Assembly: GCA_963932465.1 (NCBI GenBank)
Contig: OZ010794.1
Coordinates: forward strand, 440,201,502 to 440,265,501
Length of the DNA: 64,000 nucleotides
Source: Maratus speciosus
Lineage: Eukaryota; Arthropoda; Arachnida; Araneae; Salticidae
Direction of reading: 5' to 3'
A program made the position numbers and the translations under genes. Every line of letters begins with the position of its first letter. Position 1 is the stretch's first letter. Below, piece after piece: positions 24,439 through 33,857 of this stretch. The notes under the pieces are model-generated. The model had not been told where the DNA came from. It saw only the letters and a program-made list of their open reading frames with translations, and searched no databases.

Positions 24439-24977
24439 GGCGACATTTGAGGGATGCTAGAGGCGAGGAGCAATTACCTCCTCGAGGAATTTAATATTTC
24501 AGATTGCATCAGTCATCAAAGGTAAGATTCAATTTTTTATTATTATTATTATTATTTCTTTTTTTTTTTTAGAAATTGCACAAAAGCTAAAACAACTTGT
24601 CATATTTGATTAGCAAATGCCATGCGACGAAGAGAGAAAGTGCATTGTTAAAAGTGATTACGCATTATTTTCCGCCATTGTTTATCTGTATTTTTTGTAT
24701 TTCTGAATATTGCTAAGAAACAGTAAAAATATAGTCCTACTTTTTTTGTTTGTATTTTGTGTAATGCCGCTTTCGTTAGTTATTGTTGCATGTCAAAATG
24801 GCTCTTTGTTGGATTCAGAGAGGGAGTCCGAGGGCAGTGAATTCAATATATCTCTCTCAGTCAGAAGATGGAACTTCTGATTTATCTAGTGATAACATTT
24901 GATAAATATAGTATGGGACTATTTTTTTAATTTACAAGTTGAGTGCATTGCAGGATAAACAGGAGATCAGTGAATAT
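24439..24977. other. Non-coding spacer
   Basis: AT-rich with a TTA microsatellite near 24536-24557. No gene or clear repeat structure. Confidence 0.35.
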
Positions 24978-24985
24978 GATATTAC

Positions 24986-26060
24986 CAGTGGCGCCAACTT
25001 ATATGGACACCTTGGGGAGCGAGCCCACCCAATAATTTGATCTCTCCACCCACCCACCCAATTTCACAATTTCAGTTGATTTAATTCATAATTTTTTTTT
25101 CATTATTTAATTTCTGAAATGAAATTTAGTTTTATTAACGTTCTCAAAATAGTTTTGTTTGAAAAATAGTAAAGACATCCATTAGAGTTGCAGAAGCACT
25201 GAAAACCCTCTTCAGTGGATGTATAGTAAAATTTCTTTCGAAAACAAATTTCCTGCCTATTTTGCCATCTATTTTGATGTCTTGAATTGATAAAGCACTT
25301 AAGGGGATTCTTCACGCACTTGAAAATACACGCTCCGGAATGTTAATCCTATGGGCAAGTTATTTTCGAATATCTCGGTTCAATTTGAATATTTTTAAAC
25401 GATTTTTTTTGCATAGGATAGCTGACCTCAATCTTTAATATGACTCTTTTATACTTTTTCGATTTTGGTAGCACATTTTTTTAAAAAGGTACTTTCAGTT
25501 TCCAAACCGGTTTCGAAACTGAAAGTGCCTTTAAAAAAAATCTGCAACCAAAATCGAAAAAGTAAAAAAGCGTCATATTAAAGATTGAGCTCAGCTATCC
25601 TATGCAAAAAAAATCGTTTAAAAATATTCAAAGTGAAACGAGAAATTCGAAAATAACCTGCCCATAGGATTAACATTACGGAGCGTGTGTTTTCAAGTGC
25701 GTGAAGAATCTCCTTAAGTGACTAAAATGTATGCTTTTCGATTTCGATGGCATTTAGATTTTTGCACTTTTGAATACTTTAGCAATTCCAATGTTATTTT
25801 AAATAAATATTAATGTATTTATAAAGAAGAACTTATAAGAGAATAGTTTAATAAAGTTATTTATAAAATTATAATAAAATTATAAATATTTAAAAATTTG
25901 CTTAGAAAAAACATAACTTAATTTCGAGTTATCATCTTTAGTCATTCGCTCTTCCCCTCTTTCTCTCCACACACATACACAATGAGGGGGAAAAATTATC
26001 TGTGTTATTATTGAAATATTTTTAAGCCCATCCAATATTTTAGAAAAATTGGCGCTAATG
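24986..26060. mobile_element. hAT-like non-autonomous element with 8-bp TSD (1075 bp)
   Basis: Starts cagtggcgccaactt and ends, in reverse, cattagcgccaattt. Immediately outside, gatattac is duplicated exactly (24978-24985 and 26061-26068). An 8-bp duplication with CA-starting TIRs fits hAT. There is no transposase frame. The element contains a later TTAA MITE at 25303-25713, showing order of insertion. Confidence 0.8.
25303..25713. mobile_element. TTAA-flanked foldback MITE nested in the hAT-like element (411 bp)
   Basis: Almost perfect long inverted repeat: ggggattcttcacgcacttg at the left mirrors caagtgcgtgaagaatctcc at the right, folding around a centre near 25506. TTAA flanks both ends (25299-25302, 25714-25717). 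The right arm recurs at 36409-36641 as half of a chimeric element, so this is a family. piggyBac-type mobilisation is inferred from the TTAA. Confidence 0.82.
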
Positions 26061-26068
26061 GATATTAC

Positions 26069-26447
26069 AATCCAGCTAAAAACGGCTTATTGACAAAAAT
26101 ACTTTGCATTTTCTAATTCAGGTTAGAACATGTATTAATTTTCAGCAATTAAAAAAAATGCCTTTTTTGGATCGGAAATTAAAAGAAAAAAAACTGACCA
26201 AGAAGGGTTAAACACATAAATGAGTAATTATCAATAATATTTGCCTTGCTATTAAAACATTTTCAGAGTGGGATACATTTATCATTGATGAGTACTTAGG
26301 CTAATTTTAAAAATATCTGTGATAATAAAGCTGCATCATTTGCTTCTCATGTGTTCACAATAAAAAACAAAATAAAGTTTGCGCCCTTTTCCTTCAAAGG
26401 AAATTTAGATCCCTCCCCACAAAAAGTTTTGAAATGGTGTCCCTTAG
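26069..26447. other. Non-coding spacer between the hAT-like and Tc1 elements
   Basis: AT-rich; nothing recognisable. Confidence 0.35.
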
Positions 26448-26449
26448 TA

Positions 26450-27980
26450 CACTGCTCAAAACAATTAAAGGATATTGCAGTTTTAGGTGGATTTTGTATC
26501 TGGTAAACTGTTTAGCTGATTGATACATGGTCGACAGACATAGTAGGTTATATGAGAATAAATAACACATGTTTGGCAGAAAAAAATGCATTTTATTGCG
26601 CATTTGTGTACTAAAGGAAAAAAACACAATTTGTGCATATGAGAAAAAAAGAATAAGAAAAGGTGTTATCTTCAAAGAAAATCATTTTCAGTAGGGGGTA
26701 TGGTTTCCACGGGAGGCCAGCAACGTTGAACACCTTTGAGGCATGGACTCAATGAGGCTATTAATGACGAGTTGGGGTATTCTGCCCCACTCTTCCAGAA
26801 GAGCTCTTTCCAGTTCTTGGAGAGTTTGTGGGGGTTGTTGGCGGCCAGAAACTCGTCTTCCTAGAGCGTCCCAAACGTGCTCGATTGGATTCATGTCTTT
26901 AGAACACGCTGGCCATTCCATTCGAACGATTCCTTCCTCGAAAAGGAAATCCTCCACCAGGTTTGCACGATGTGGCCTGCAGTTATCGTCCATTAAAATG
27001 AAGTTATCTCCGATAGCTGCAGCGTAAGGGACTACAATAGGTCTGAGGATCTCATCCCTATATCGGCGACCAGTCAGAGCTCCATCTCGAATGATGTAGA
27101 GGTCAGTGCGCCCGTCAATGGAGATGCCACCATACACCAACACTCCTCCACCGCCAAATCTGACACTTTCGTGCACGAACGCAGGATTATTCCTACTGCC
27201 ACGGTCCCTCCAGATGAAAATACGCCTATTATCCGGATGCACAGAAAAACGGGACTCGTCAGAAAACAGAATATTGCTCCATTCATTTCTCCTCCAGTTG
27301 ACATGCTCGGTCGCCCACTCCCTGCGGTCGCGACGATGCCTTGATGTTAATCTAACACATACCATCGGTCGGCGAGCATACAGACCTACAGCGTGGAGCC
27401 GGTTTCGGACAGTCTGAGTTGAAATCGTGGTGCATGTAGCCGAGCGAAGGTGTTGTTGGAGACGAGTAGCGTTCATGGTTCGGTGTCTCCGAGCTGTTAA
27501 CGCTAAATACCGATCTTCATTGGGCGTTGTTGCCCGTCTACGACCTTGCCCTGGTCTTCGGCCTGCACATCCACTCTCCAAAAAACGGTTCCAGATCCTG
27601 GAAATGACACTTTGTGACACTCCAATGGCTTGCGCTACTTCGGCTTGAGTTTGGCCCCCTTCTAATCTACCAACAATTCTCAAAGCTTCTGAATCTGTCA
27701 AATGACTTCGCTGAGACATCGTACTCATCGAAACAAAGCAATCACTGAATGCCGATCATCCTCGTCTTCATTCTCTTTTATCCAGTTGAAAGTCAAATTT
27801 CATTCGCTGTCGCTGAAGCGACGTTTTTGACGTCCAACTCAAAATTTGCATACTCCACAGTTTGAAAACCAGAAAAATTTGCATTTGTGATTCTCTTCTT
27901 CTATTTCCGGCAAAAAAAATTTCGTTTATATCTTTATTTTATGTAAAACTTCAAATATCCTTTAATTGTTTTGAGCAGTG
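26450..27980 (-). mobile_element. Complete Tc1-type transposon, 1531 bp
   Basis: Both ends carry the same 27-base terminal inverted repeat (starts cactgctcaaaacaattaaa), perfect between 26450-26476 and the complement ending at 27980. TA is duplicated outside (26448-26449, 27981-27982). It encloses a full DD34E transposase on the minus strand. Intact frame, perfect TIRs and clean TSD indicate a recent and possibly active copy. Confidence 0.95.
26688..27728 (-). CDS. Tc1-family transposase (DD34E), intact
   Basis: 346 residues, a normal length for Tc1. The N-terminal half has a paired-like helix-turn-helix DNA-binding region (SDSEAL-type start, QAEVAQAIGVSQSVISRIW at about residues 30-50, then a GRPGQGRRR-like basic GRPR segment near 57-65 and a second HTH with TVRNRLHAVGL near 105-115). 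The catalytic core shows FSDESRFSV, LMDDNCRPH and PACSKDMNPIEHVWD; 34 residues separate the second Asp (the one before Asn) from the Glu, the DD34E signature. The enzyme would bind the TIRs in the nucleus and cut and paste the element into TA sites. Start is the first ATG; a second Met is 3 residues later. Confidence 0.95.
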   Translation of the reverse strand: MSTMSQRSHLTDSEALRIVGRLEGGQTQAEVAQAIGVSQSVISRIWNRFLESGCAGRRPGQGRRRATTPNEDRYLALTARRHRTMNATRLQQHLRSATCTTISTQTVRNRLHAVGLYARRPMVCVRLTSRHRRDRREWATEHVNWRRNEWSNILFSDESRFSVHPDNRRIFIWRDRGSRNNPAFVHESVRFGGGGVLVYGGISIDGRTDLYIIRDGALTGRRYRDEILRPIVVPYAAAIGDNFILMDDNCRPHRANLVEDFLFEEGIVRMEWPACSKDMNPIEHVWDALGRRVSGRQQPPQTLQELERALLEEWGRIPQLVINSLIESMPQRCSTLLASRGNHTPY

Positions 27981-28054
27981 TAGATGCCTATATAAGCGTT
28001 TCACTAGATACACTAAACATTCTAAAATGTTAAGCTTAGATAATACTCATCTAT

Positions 28055-30043
28055 AGAGATGCAAATTTTCCGGAAAATTTGAAGTGGCGAAAAAAAAAAC
28101 GGTTTCTTTCAAGTTTTTTTTTCTCGAAAAATTGGAAATAATGGAAAAATCGATTTCTCATAAATGTTTCTCAAAAATAAGTTATATTTTCTTTCAAAAT
28201 GTAAAATAATAAACTTTTTAAATATTTATGCACTCTAAAAATTTTCCCTTTACATGAATATATTATTTTAAAAAAAGAGAACAAAACAAGCTAGCTTTTA
28301 AAAGTTTATCCTTTCAGTCTCAGAATTCTGACAATAGCTTCTGGCTTAATTAAACACCAGTGTTTGTAGTGTCTATTGAAATGATTCTTTAGTAGTATTT
28401 GTTTAATTATATCAGTAGAGCTAATTTAAAAAATAAGAACAAAAATCTTAAGTTTCAACCAATCTCACTGCAGTTTGAAAGCAATTTTAAACTGTATTGT
28501 ACATCCCATCTACATAGTACTGGTTTTCAAATAAATAAAGGATGCCAGTTTAAAATAAACAAATTACTGTAGTTCTGGTATTATAAATACTATTATCATT
28601 TTCAAATCTTCCATTGTTTAAAAATTAGTATTATTTTACAATATTAGGTACATTTCCCCACTCCCCTTACAGTTATAATTTTCATTTCCTGTATATTTAG
28701 TTTTGATACAGCTTTCCAGTCTAAACTCAAACTATGTTTTAGTAAGTTTTATATTCTTAATATTGAAAGTGGTATTTTTTTCCTTAATGTTACTTTTAAA
28801 ACAGGTGGATTTTTCCATGTTTAAAAATTGTTTTCAGCTAGATTTTTCGCAGAGATTTGCAATTTCTTTGCAAAGTTTGTATGGATTTATATTTTTTAAA
28901 AATACATTTTAGACAACTCTAAGAATCTATATTTCAGGAAAAGAAAAACAAAATAATTTCAACTGCCTGTTATTATCAAAAGAAATTTTTTTGACAATAG
29001 TGAAAAGTTACAGCAATGCGAATAAAAATAAATGCATGTTTCAAATTTTACATTAAAATTTTCACCTTATCATTTTCATTAATTGATATAATATTGAAAT
29101 AATTTTGTGCTTGAATTCTCATTTTTAACAAGAGAAGTTGCATTAATTATCTTACGAGGGATTTGCTTGGATGTTTTTTTCACATGATCATGTTTTTGCG
29201 AAATTGTAAACTTTTGTAAAAAAGTTGTAAAAAATGTGAATGAGATGTAAAAAATGTAATCAGAATTTTGTAAATTTGAAATTATCATATTTAAATTCTT
29301 ATAATTTATACATTATTGAGATGGTCCTTTGTACATATATATATAGCTAGATAATAGATTCATTGGTGATTGCAGCTATTATACAACAGGGTTTTTTTTT
29401 TTTTATTCTAAAATAATTACATTTGTGAAGAATTTAATTTGAAGATTGGAAAAAAATTCTGAAATGTCAATTTTTAAGATAAAGAATTTTGTTTTAAGGT
29501 GAAAAAACTGTGAAAGATCCTTTAAGGGACTCAAGTTCTTTCTAAAGAGATCCCTGCTTACAGATAAGATTTTCCATGTTAAGGTTTTCATGAGGGATAC
29601 TAAATATGAAAAGAATATAAATAAAAGTATCAGAATGTAGCAATTATAAAATTTTGACTACGTTATTTTATAACTGAAATTTCAATTTTCCCAATTTGGA
29701 AAAATAGCCCTTCGGTTTGGTTTGGTCTGTATTTATGACGGCCAATTATCAACACGAGGGATATAGGCCCTAAGGGGGTGGAGTGCCCTTTGTGGGGTCT
29801 TTCTAAGGGAACCTAACCCGTATTTACGCTTGGAAATCCAAGGTTCGAAGAAAACCACGAAAACTCCGAACGATTAGGCCGACGAGCGCGATTGGGTTCG
29901 AACACAGCACCTCCCGTCTACCAGCTTCGAGGGTAGAGCCTCTCGGTCACTGGTGGGGCCAATAGCCCTTCGGGAAAAAACTGAAAAAAAAAACGGTTTT
30001 TTCCCCCAAAGTTTCCGTTTTTTTTTCGAGCATTCCCATCTCT
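28055..30043. mobile_element. TIR element of about 1.99 kb with 10-bp direct flanks, non-autonomous
   Basis: The left end agagatgcaaattttccgg and the right end, reversed as agagatgggaatgctcg, are related, and both subterminal regions are rich in aaaaaacgg and gaaaaatt. The phrase actcatctat lies directly outside both ends (28045-28054, 30044-30053). The end sequence resembles hAT-type MITEs, but hAT makes 8-bp duplications, so the class is uncertain. No transposase frame. A SINE sits inside at 29717-29960. Confidence 0.6.
29717..29960 (-). mobile_element. tRNA-derived SINE with 13-bp target duplication
   Basis: Read on the minus strand it begins ggccccaccagtgaccg, with an A-box-like tgaccgagaggctc (plus 29939-29949) and a B box gtgttcgaaccc (plus 29894-29905), about 45 bases apart as in a tRNA head. 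The body continues to a short repeat tail (accaaaccaaacc). aatagcccttcgg is duplicated exactly outside both ends (29704-29716, 29961-29973). It would be transcribed by RNA polymerase III and moved by a LINE enzyme in trans. The 3' tail does not match the LINE in this window. Confidence 0.82.
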
Positions 30044-30183
30044 ACTCATCTATACGATAAGGTTTCTTGTACTAAAAGTTCAGGGCATTAATATTTTGCG
30101 AATGTTAAATTAAATACGCCTGGTGCACTGACTTCAAGACTGTTTATTTTTTTTTTGTACAAATATTAAACATAATATGATCG

Positions 30184-30453
30184 GCTCACAATCATACCAT
30201 AGACCAAGCTCATTTTAGAAAAAAAAAAAAAAAAAAAAAAAAAGAGATAGTCCATTTAGAAGGTGCATAAAATCTGTTTTATCCACTCCCACATCAGTGA
30301 ACCAAGTCTATTTTCACATACTTTCTCATATCTGTCATATGTTTACAGGCTTGGTTTACTCTGGGAGTGGATAAAACAGATTTCATGCATTTTCTAAATG
30401 GACTATCTCATTTTTTTTTTCGAAATGGACTTGGTCTACTATGGTTGTGAGCC
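30184..30453. mobile_element. Foldback MITE (270 bp)
   Basis: Left arm ggctcacaatcataccatag mirrors ctatggttgtgagcc at the right end; inner parts mirror too (gataaaacagatttcatgca against tgcataaaatctgttttatc). An A-run in the left arm (about 30219-30242) pairs with a T-run in the right arm. Target duplication is unclear. No coding content. Confidence 0.7.
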
Positions 30454-30762
30454 CCTCATATGAGGGGGATCAACCTCAACCCCTCGTTGTTCCACAATTT
30501 GGCAATCGTAATTCTCTACATTTTTTTATATTTTAAATCTTCTAACTAAAATAATTAAAGTGGTGATTTTTTAATATTTGGCATTAATAATTAAATTGAG
30601 TGATTAATTACTGTGAAAAATATATTTTTTAAATTATTGATAATCCTAATTGTACAAATTACTTTAAAATGACTGCTTTAGCACCTCTAATAACTTTTTG
30701 AACTGCTACGCCACTGCTGCCCTATAAGCTAACAAAAAGAGATAAAATAAAAATACACTCAC
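30454..30762 (-). other. Start of BIB intron 1
   Basis: On the minus strand the exon is followed by a textbook 5' splice site (gtgagt at 30762-30757). No acceptor or following exon was recognised in the rest of the window to the left; the next coding part, with the second aquaporin NPA motif, must be far away or beyond position 1. Confidence 0.6.
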
Positions 30763-31169
30763 CCGTACAGTAGGGCCGCTCCAGCTATGGCGCCCCCGCA
30801 TTGAGCTGCTACGTAGAGAAAAGCCCTCAGGGGCGATATCCTGCGGGCCACCACCATGCCCAGTGTCAGGGCCGGATTGGCGTGAGCCCCTGAGATATGT
30901 CCGAAAGCGTGGGCAGCCGTGGCCATCGCAAACCCGTTCGAGAAAGATTTTGTCAGAGTGTTGACAGAGTGCAGAGGCCACATGACGTGCGCCCCACACA
31001 CCAGGAAAACGTAAACAAACGAGGAGAGGCATTCTCCTATGATGGCCCGCCAGAATTCCAAGGTCCGTAATTCTACGGAAATTGGCTGTAGGCGAATCAG
31101 TTCGCGGCGCGATCGGTCAGCACGCCTTAAAAGATGCAGGAGGTACGCTTCTGAAGATACATTAGCCAT
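30763..31169 (-). CDS. bib: Big brain (BIB) aquaporin-like channel, first coding exon (partial gene)
   Basis: The exon encodes 135 codons plus two bases. Key stretches are LRTLEFWRAIIGECLSSF (residues 34-51), HISGAHANPALTL (91-103, first aquaporin NPA box at 98-100) and ISPLRAFLYVAAQCGGAIAG (111-130), which match the Drosophila BIB family far better than ordinary water channels. Helices fall at about 43-63, 71-90 and 113-135. BIB is a membrane MIP-family protein linked to Notch-dependent neurogenesis in flies. The start ATG at 31169-31167 has a strong context (A at -3, G at +4); an upstream in-frame ATG (31256) would add 29 residues unlike the family. The exon ends with GG before gtgagt, phase 2. 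The second half of the channel is not in this exon. Confidence 0.88.
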
Positions 31170-32240
31170 TCTTGTCTCTGACAATACTTTTCTGCACGAT
31201 AAGGCTTTTTGTACTAATGTTCCAGCAATAATTGTTTGGCAGTGTTTGCTATGCAAATATCAATTACAAGAGCGACACTTTTGAAGATACACTAGCCGTT
31301 CGAAAATTTTGGCTCAGACCTACAACACAATAAGACTTCTCGTACTACACCGTTTGATGCAGCGATTGTTTGGCAGTGTTTTCTATGAAAATATGTACTT
31401 AACAATTTTGATTCCAAGCGAACTATTTCATCCAGAGGTATTATTCTGTTATAGAAGCAAAAGAAATGGCTGATAGAATTGTGATGGTCCTGTAAGTTGT
31501 AAAAGGTTCTATATTTTTGAATTTCGATAATTAATAAATGTTTCTTTAACTGCAAACAATTTTAGCGACTTCGGACACTACTTATCAACACGGTAACGAA
31601 ATAAACGGGTATTTAAGCAAGTAATTGCATACAATTTTAGCAGTTTCGGGAAATACTTATCAACACGATAAAGCTTCTCGTGTAATCAGAAATGATTGGT
31701 TGGCAGTGTTTTCTATGCAAATCTATACTGTAATTCAAAGTGCGCAAACTCTCTTATCCAGTGATAAATAAACATCCAAAATCCATCACAGAGGCGAAGG
31801 AAACAGCTAGTTGCAAAGGTCCTGTAGCTTGTAAAAGATTTTATATTTTTAAACTCTGGTAAGAAATAAAGGGCTATTTAAGGTAATAATTGTATACAAA
31901 TTTAGCAGCTCCAGAAAACTTTTTGAAATATCTAAACATTTCATAAACAGGTTTTATAAAATCTGTTCAGATATTCACTTTTATAATCCATCTCTGAAAC
32001 TTGTGGAAAATGGTTGCAGTTATTTTTATTAACGTTTAAAAGTTAGAAATTTATTCTGAATAAAAATAGTTTATCGAATTCAGTGGTAGTAATATTTTGG
32101 CAGTATATCCATCATAGAAGAGAAAAATATAGCTAGTTATGACGGCCCTGCAACTGAAACAGTGTTGTATAGTTTTAAATTCCAATAAGAAGTTCAATAA
32201 GAAACTTACTACATGCAATTTTAGCAACTCTGCACATGAT
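31140..32240. repeat. Degenerate local repeat array overlapping the BIB start region
   Basis: Shared words recur in the same order: gaagatacattagcc (31153) and gaagatacactagcc (31282); ggcagtgtttgctatgcaaat (31239), ggcagtgttttctatgaaaat (31374) and ggcagtgttttctatgcaaat (31697); ggtcctgtaagttgtaaaag (31486) and ggtcctgtagcttgtaaaag (31819), with ggccctgcaactg near 32143; caattttagc near 31557, 31632 and 32217. Unit length is about 140 bases for the short copies and about 320 for the long ones. The BIB ATG lies in the first copy. Confidence 0.65.
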
Positions 32241-32699
32241 ATCAAATCTTTATATATATATCCCAGTAACAAGTTTCTTTTAAACGATTATTAAATTCTT
32301 TACTTTCTTATGTGCATTTATAATTTTCTATTTTTCTTTTCATCTATTCCTTATTTACATCTATAATCTAAAGAAAAACAGAAAATCCAAGATCCTTTTT
32401 AAAGTTTCTATCCATTTTTTTAAAGGCAACTTTGTTGATATCTCTTGTAAAACTTAGACACTAAAAACACAGTTTAGTCGAAGGCATTTGCATTTGTAAT
32501 CCATTTTCCGGAAAAGCTGAACGAAAGATATTAACCAGAGACCCTTTTCTTCTACAAACGACTTCTTATCAGTATTTGGCGTGCACAGGTCCCTGGATAA
32601 AATGTGTGAGCAGCCAAGATCTTTCCGATAATTCCCGGTTACGCAATCTCCAGGCGTGCCAGATCGTACTTCGTCCCTCGGACATTTCTCTGGACGCGA

Positions 32700-32835
32700 A
32701 AGAGTGGGAGAACTGACAATCTCCCCACCTCCGCAGAACGAGCTAACTGAGATTCCGAAACTCAAAACTCGCTTCCCTGTTAATCACTAGACGTTACTAG
32801 CTCAGAAAGTCGTCTCGCAAGCAACCAATCGCAAT
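32700..32835 (-). promoter_or_regulatory. Candidate core promoter for BIB (Inr plus CCAAT)
   Basis: The region 32600-32920 is clearly richer in G/C and CpG than its surroundings. On the minus strand an arthropod initiator TCAGTT puts +1 at about 32748, with a second TCAGTT at 32716-32711, and an inverted CCAAT (gattgg, plus 32825-32829) about 80 bases upstream. No TATA box is evident. It lies about 1.6 kb before the BIB ATG, allowing a long or spliced leader. This is position and motif inference only. Confidence 0.35.
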
Positions 32836-32880
32836 GAACCAGCAGAAAGGATTCGCCAACGTGCCAAAAACGAAAATCAA

Positions 32881-33530
32881 GTTCCGTGTTCTGAGTTGAG
32901 GAAGATTTCCACTGAGTGCGAATTAACCCTTAAATGCCGGGTGTTGCCAATAAAATACATTCTGAAAATATTATTAAGTCGATTTTCAACATGTAGATGG
33001 CAAAACTTGTGCTGTTTAAGAATAAAGATAGATTTATTTTTTTAATTGTTGCTAAATGTTCTTTTGAAGCTTGTGAATTTTGAGCCATTTTGTTCTGCAT
33101 TGAGCAAATAAAATTTATTTCTTATCATAAATCTTAATTTTCTTGTGTGTTTAATATTATAGAATTTTATCAAAGAAAATTATTTTTTCAATTAAACACC
33201 AGTATTGCCGATTAGTAACAAACTGTTTTTTAGCCGTAAACAAAATATTTTTAAAACAAAATAGGATTTTTTTTAAGTATTTTTCCCATGAGTTATTTAA
33301 AAAATGAAAGCCGAAAAACATTTTTTAAATTATTTTTGAAAAATCAGGCATTTAAGGGTTAAGAATTTTTTGTCAGAATCATTCAGCAAAACAATTAAAA
33401 AAAAATATCAAATTGTATATCATCTCCGTGTTCCGAGTTGAGTGAGGCTTTCCGCTTGACGCGAATTAAGAATCTTTTGTCAGAATCACCCAGCAAAACA
33501 ATTAAAAAAAATATCAACATAAAAAAGCAA
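32881..33530 (+). repeat. About 105-bp tandem duplication split by a MITE
   Basis: gttccgtgttctgagttgag at 32881 and ctccgtgttccgagttgag at 33426 each lead, via gcgaattaa, to gaatttttgtcagaatca-like and agcaaaacaattaaaa blocks (33363 and 33467 onwards). The first copy is interrupted exactly at TTAA by the element at 32927-33358; the second copy shows the uninterrupted site. Confidence 0.75.
32927..33358. mobile_element. TTAA-flanked MITE, piggyBac-type (432 bp)
   Basis: Starts cccttaaatgccggg and ends aggcatttaaggg, with TTAA directly outside both ends (32923-32926, 33359-33362). CCC/GGG ends with TTAA duplication are the piggyBac signature. The neighbouring tandem copy at 33426 preserves the empty site. 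Similar starts (ttaacccttaaatgc) appear at about 41085 and 42434 without clear partners. Confidence 0.85.
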
Positions 33531-33855
33531 TGAATAAATTACACTATTAAAAAAATATTAAATACTAAAAAGGTTAAAAATAAATTAGTTTATACCAACA
33601 TTTTTCGTAAAAAAGAATTGAAAGAGCAGTTTCTTTTTCTTTTTTTTTTCTTTTTTTTTATCAAGAGTGTTCTCCCCCGTCTCCTGAAACACCCCTGTTT
33701 AATATAGATTTTGAACACAGGAATGTTAAAAGAAATATCGAGTTAAAAATTGGATACCATAAGGTGTTCAGAGGAGCTACAACTCCCCCACCACCACCAC
33801 CACCCCACCTCCGATGGCAAAAAATTCTTGGTTCCTGTTTCTAATAGTATTTAAT
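33531..33855. other. Non-coding spacer with microsatellites
   Basis: T/C-rich run at about 33628-33660 and a CCA run at about 33786-33806. No gene. Confidence 0.4.
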
Positions 33856-33857
33856 TA

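Noticed and set aside
1..30700. Search for further BIB exons (second NPA half) on the minus strand left of 30763
   Set aside because: No segment with the expected motif was recognised by reading; small exons without a long frame could still have been missed.
32454..32765. 103-residue minus-strand frame in the G/C-richer block upstream of BIB
   Set aside because: No family resemblance; composition fits a promoter/leader block better than a coding exon, though a small upstream frame cannot be excluded.
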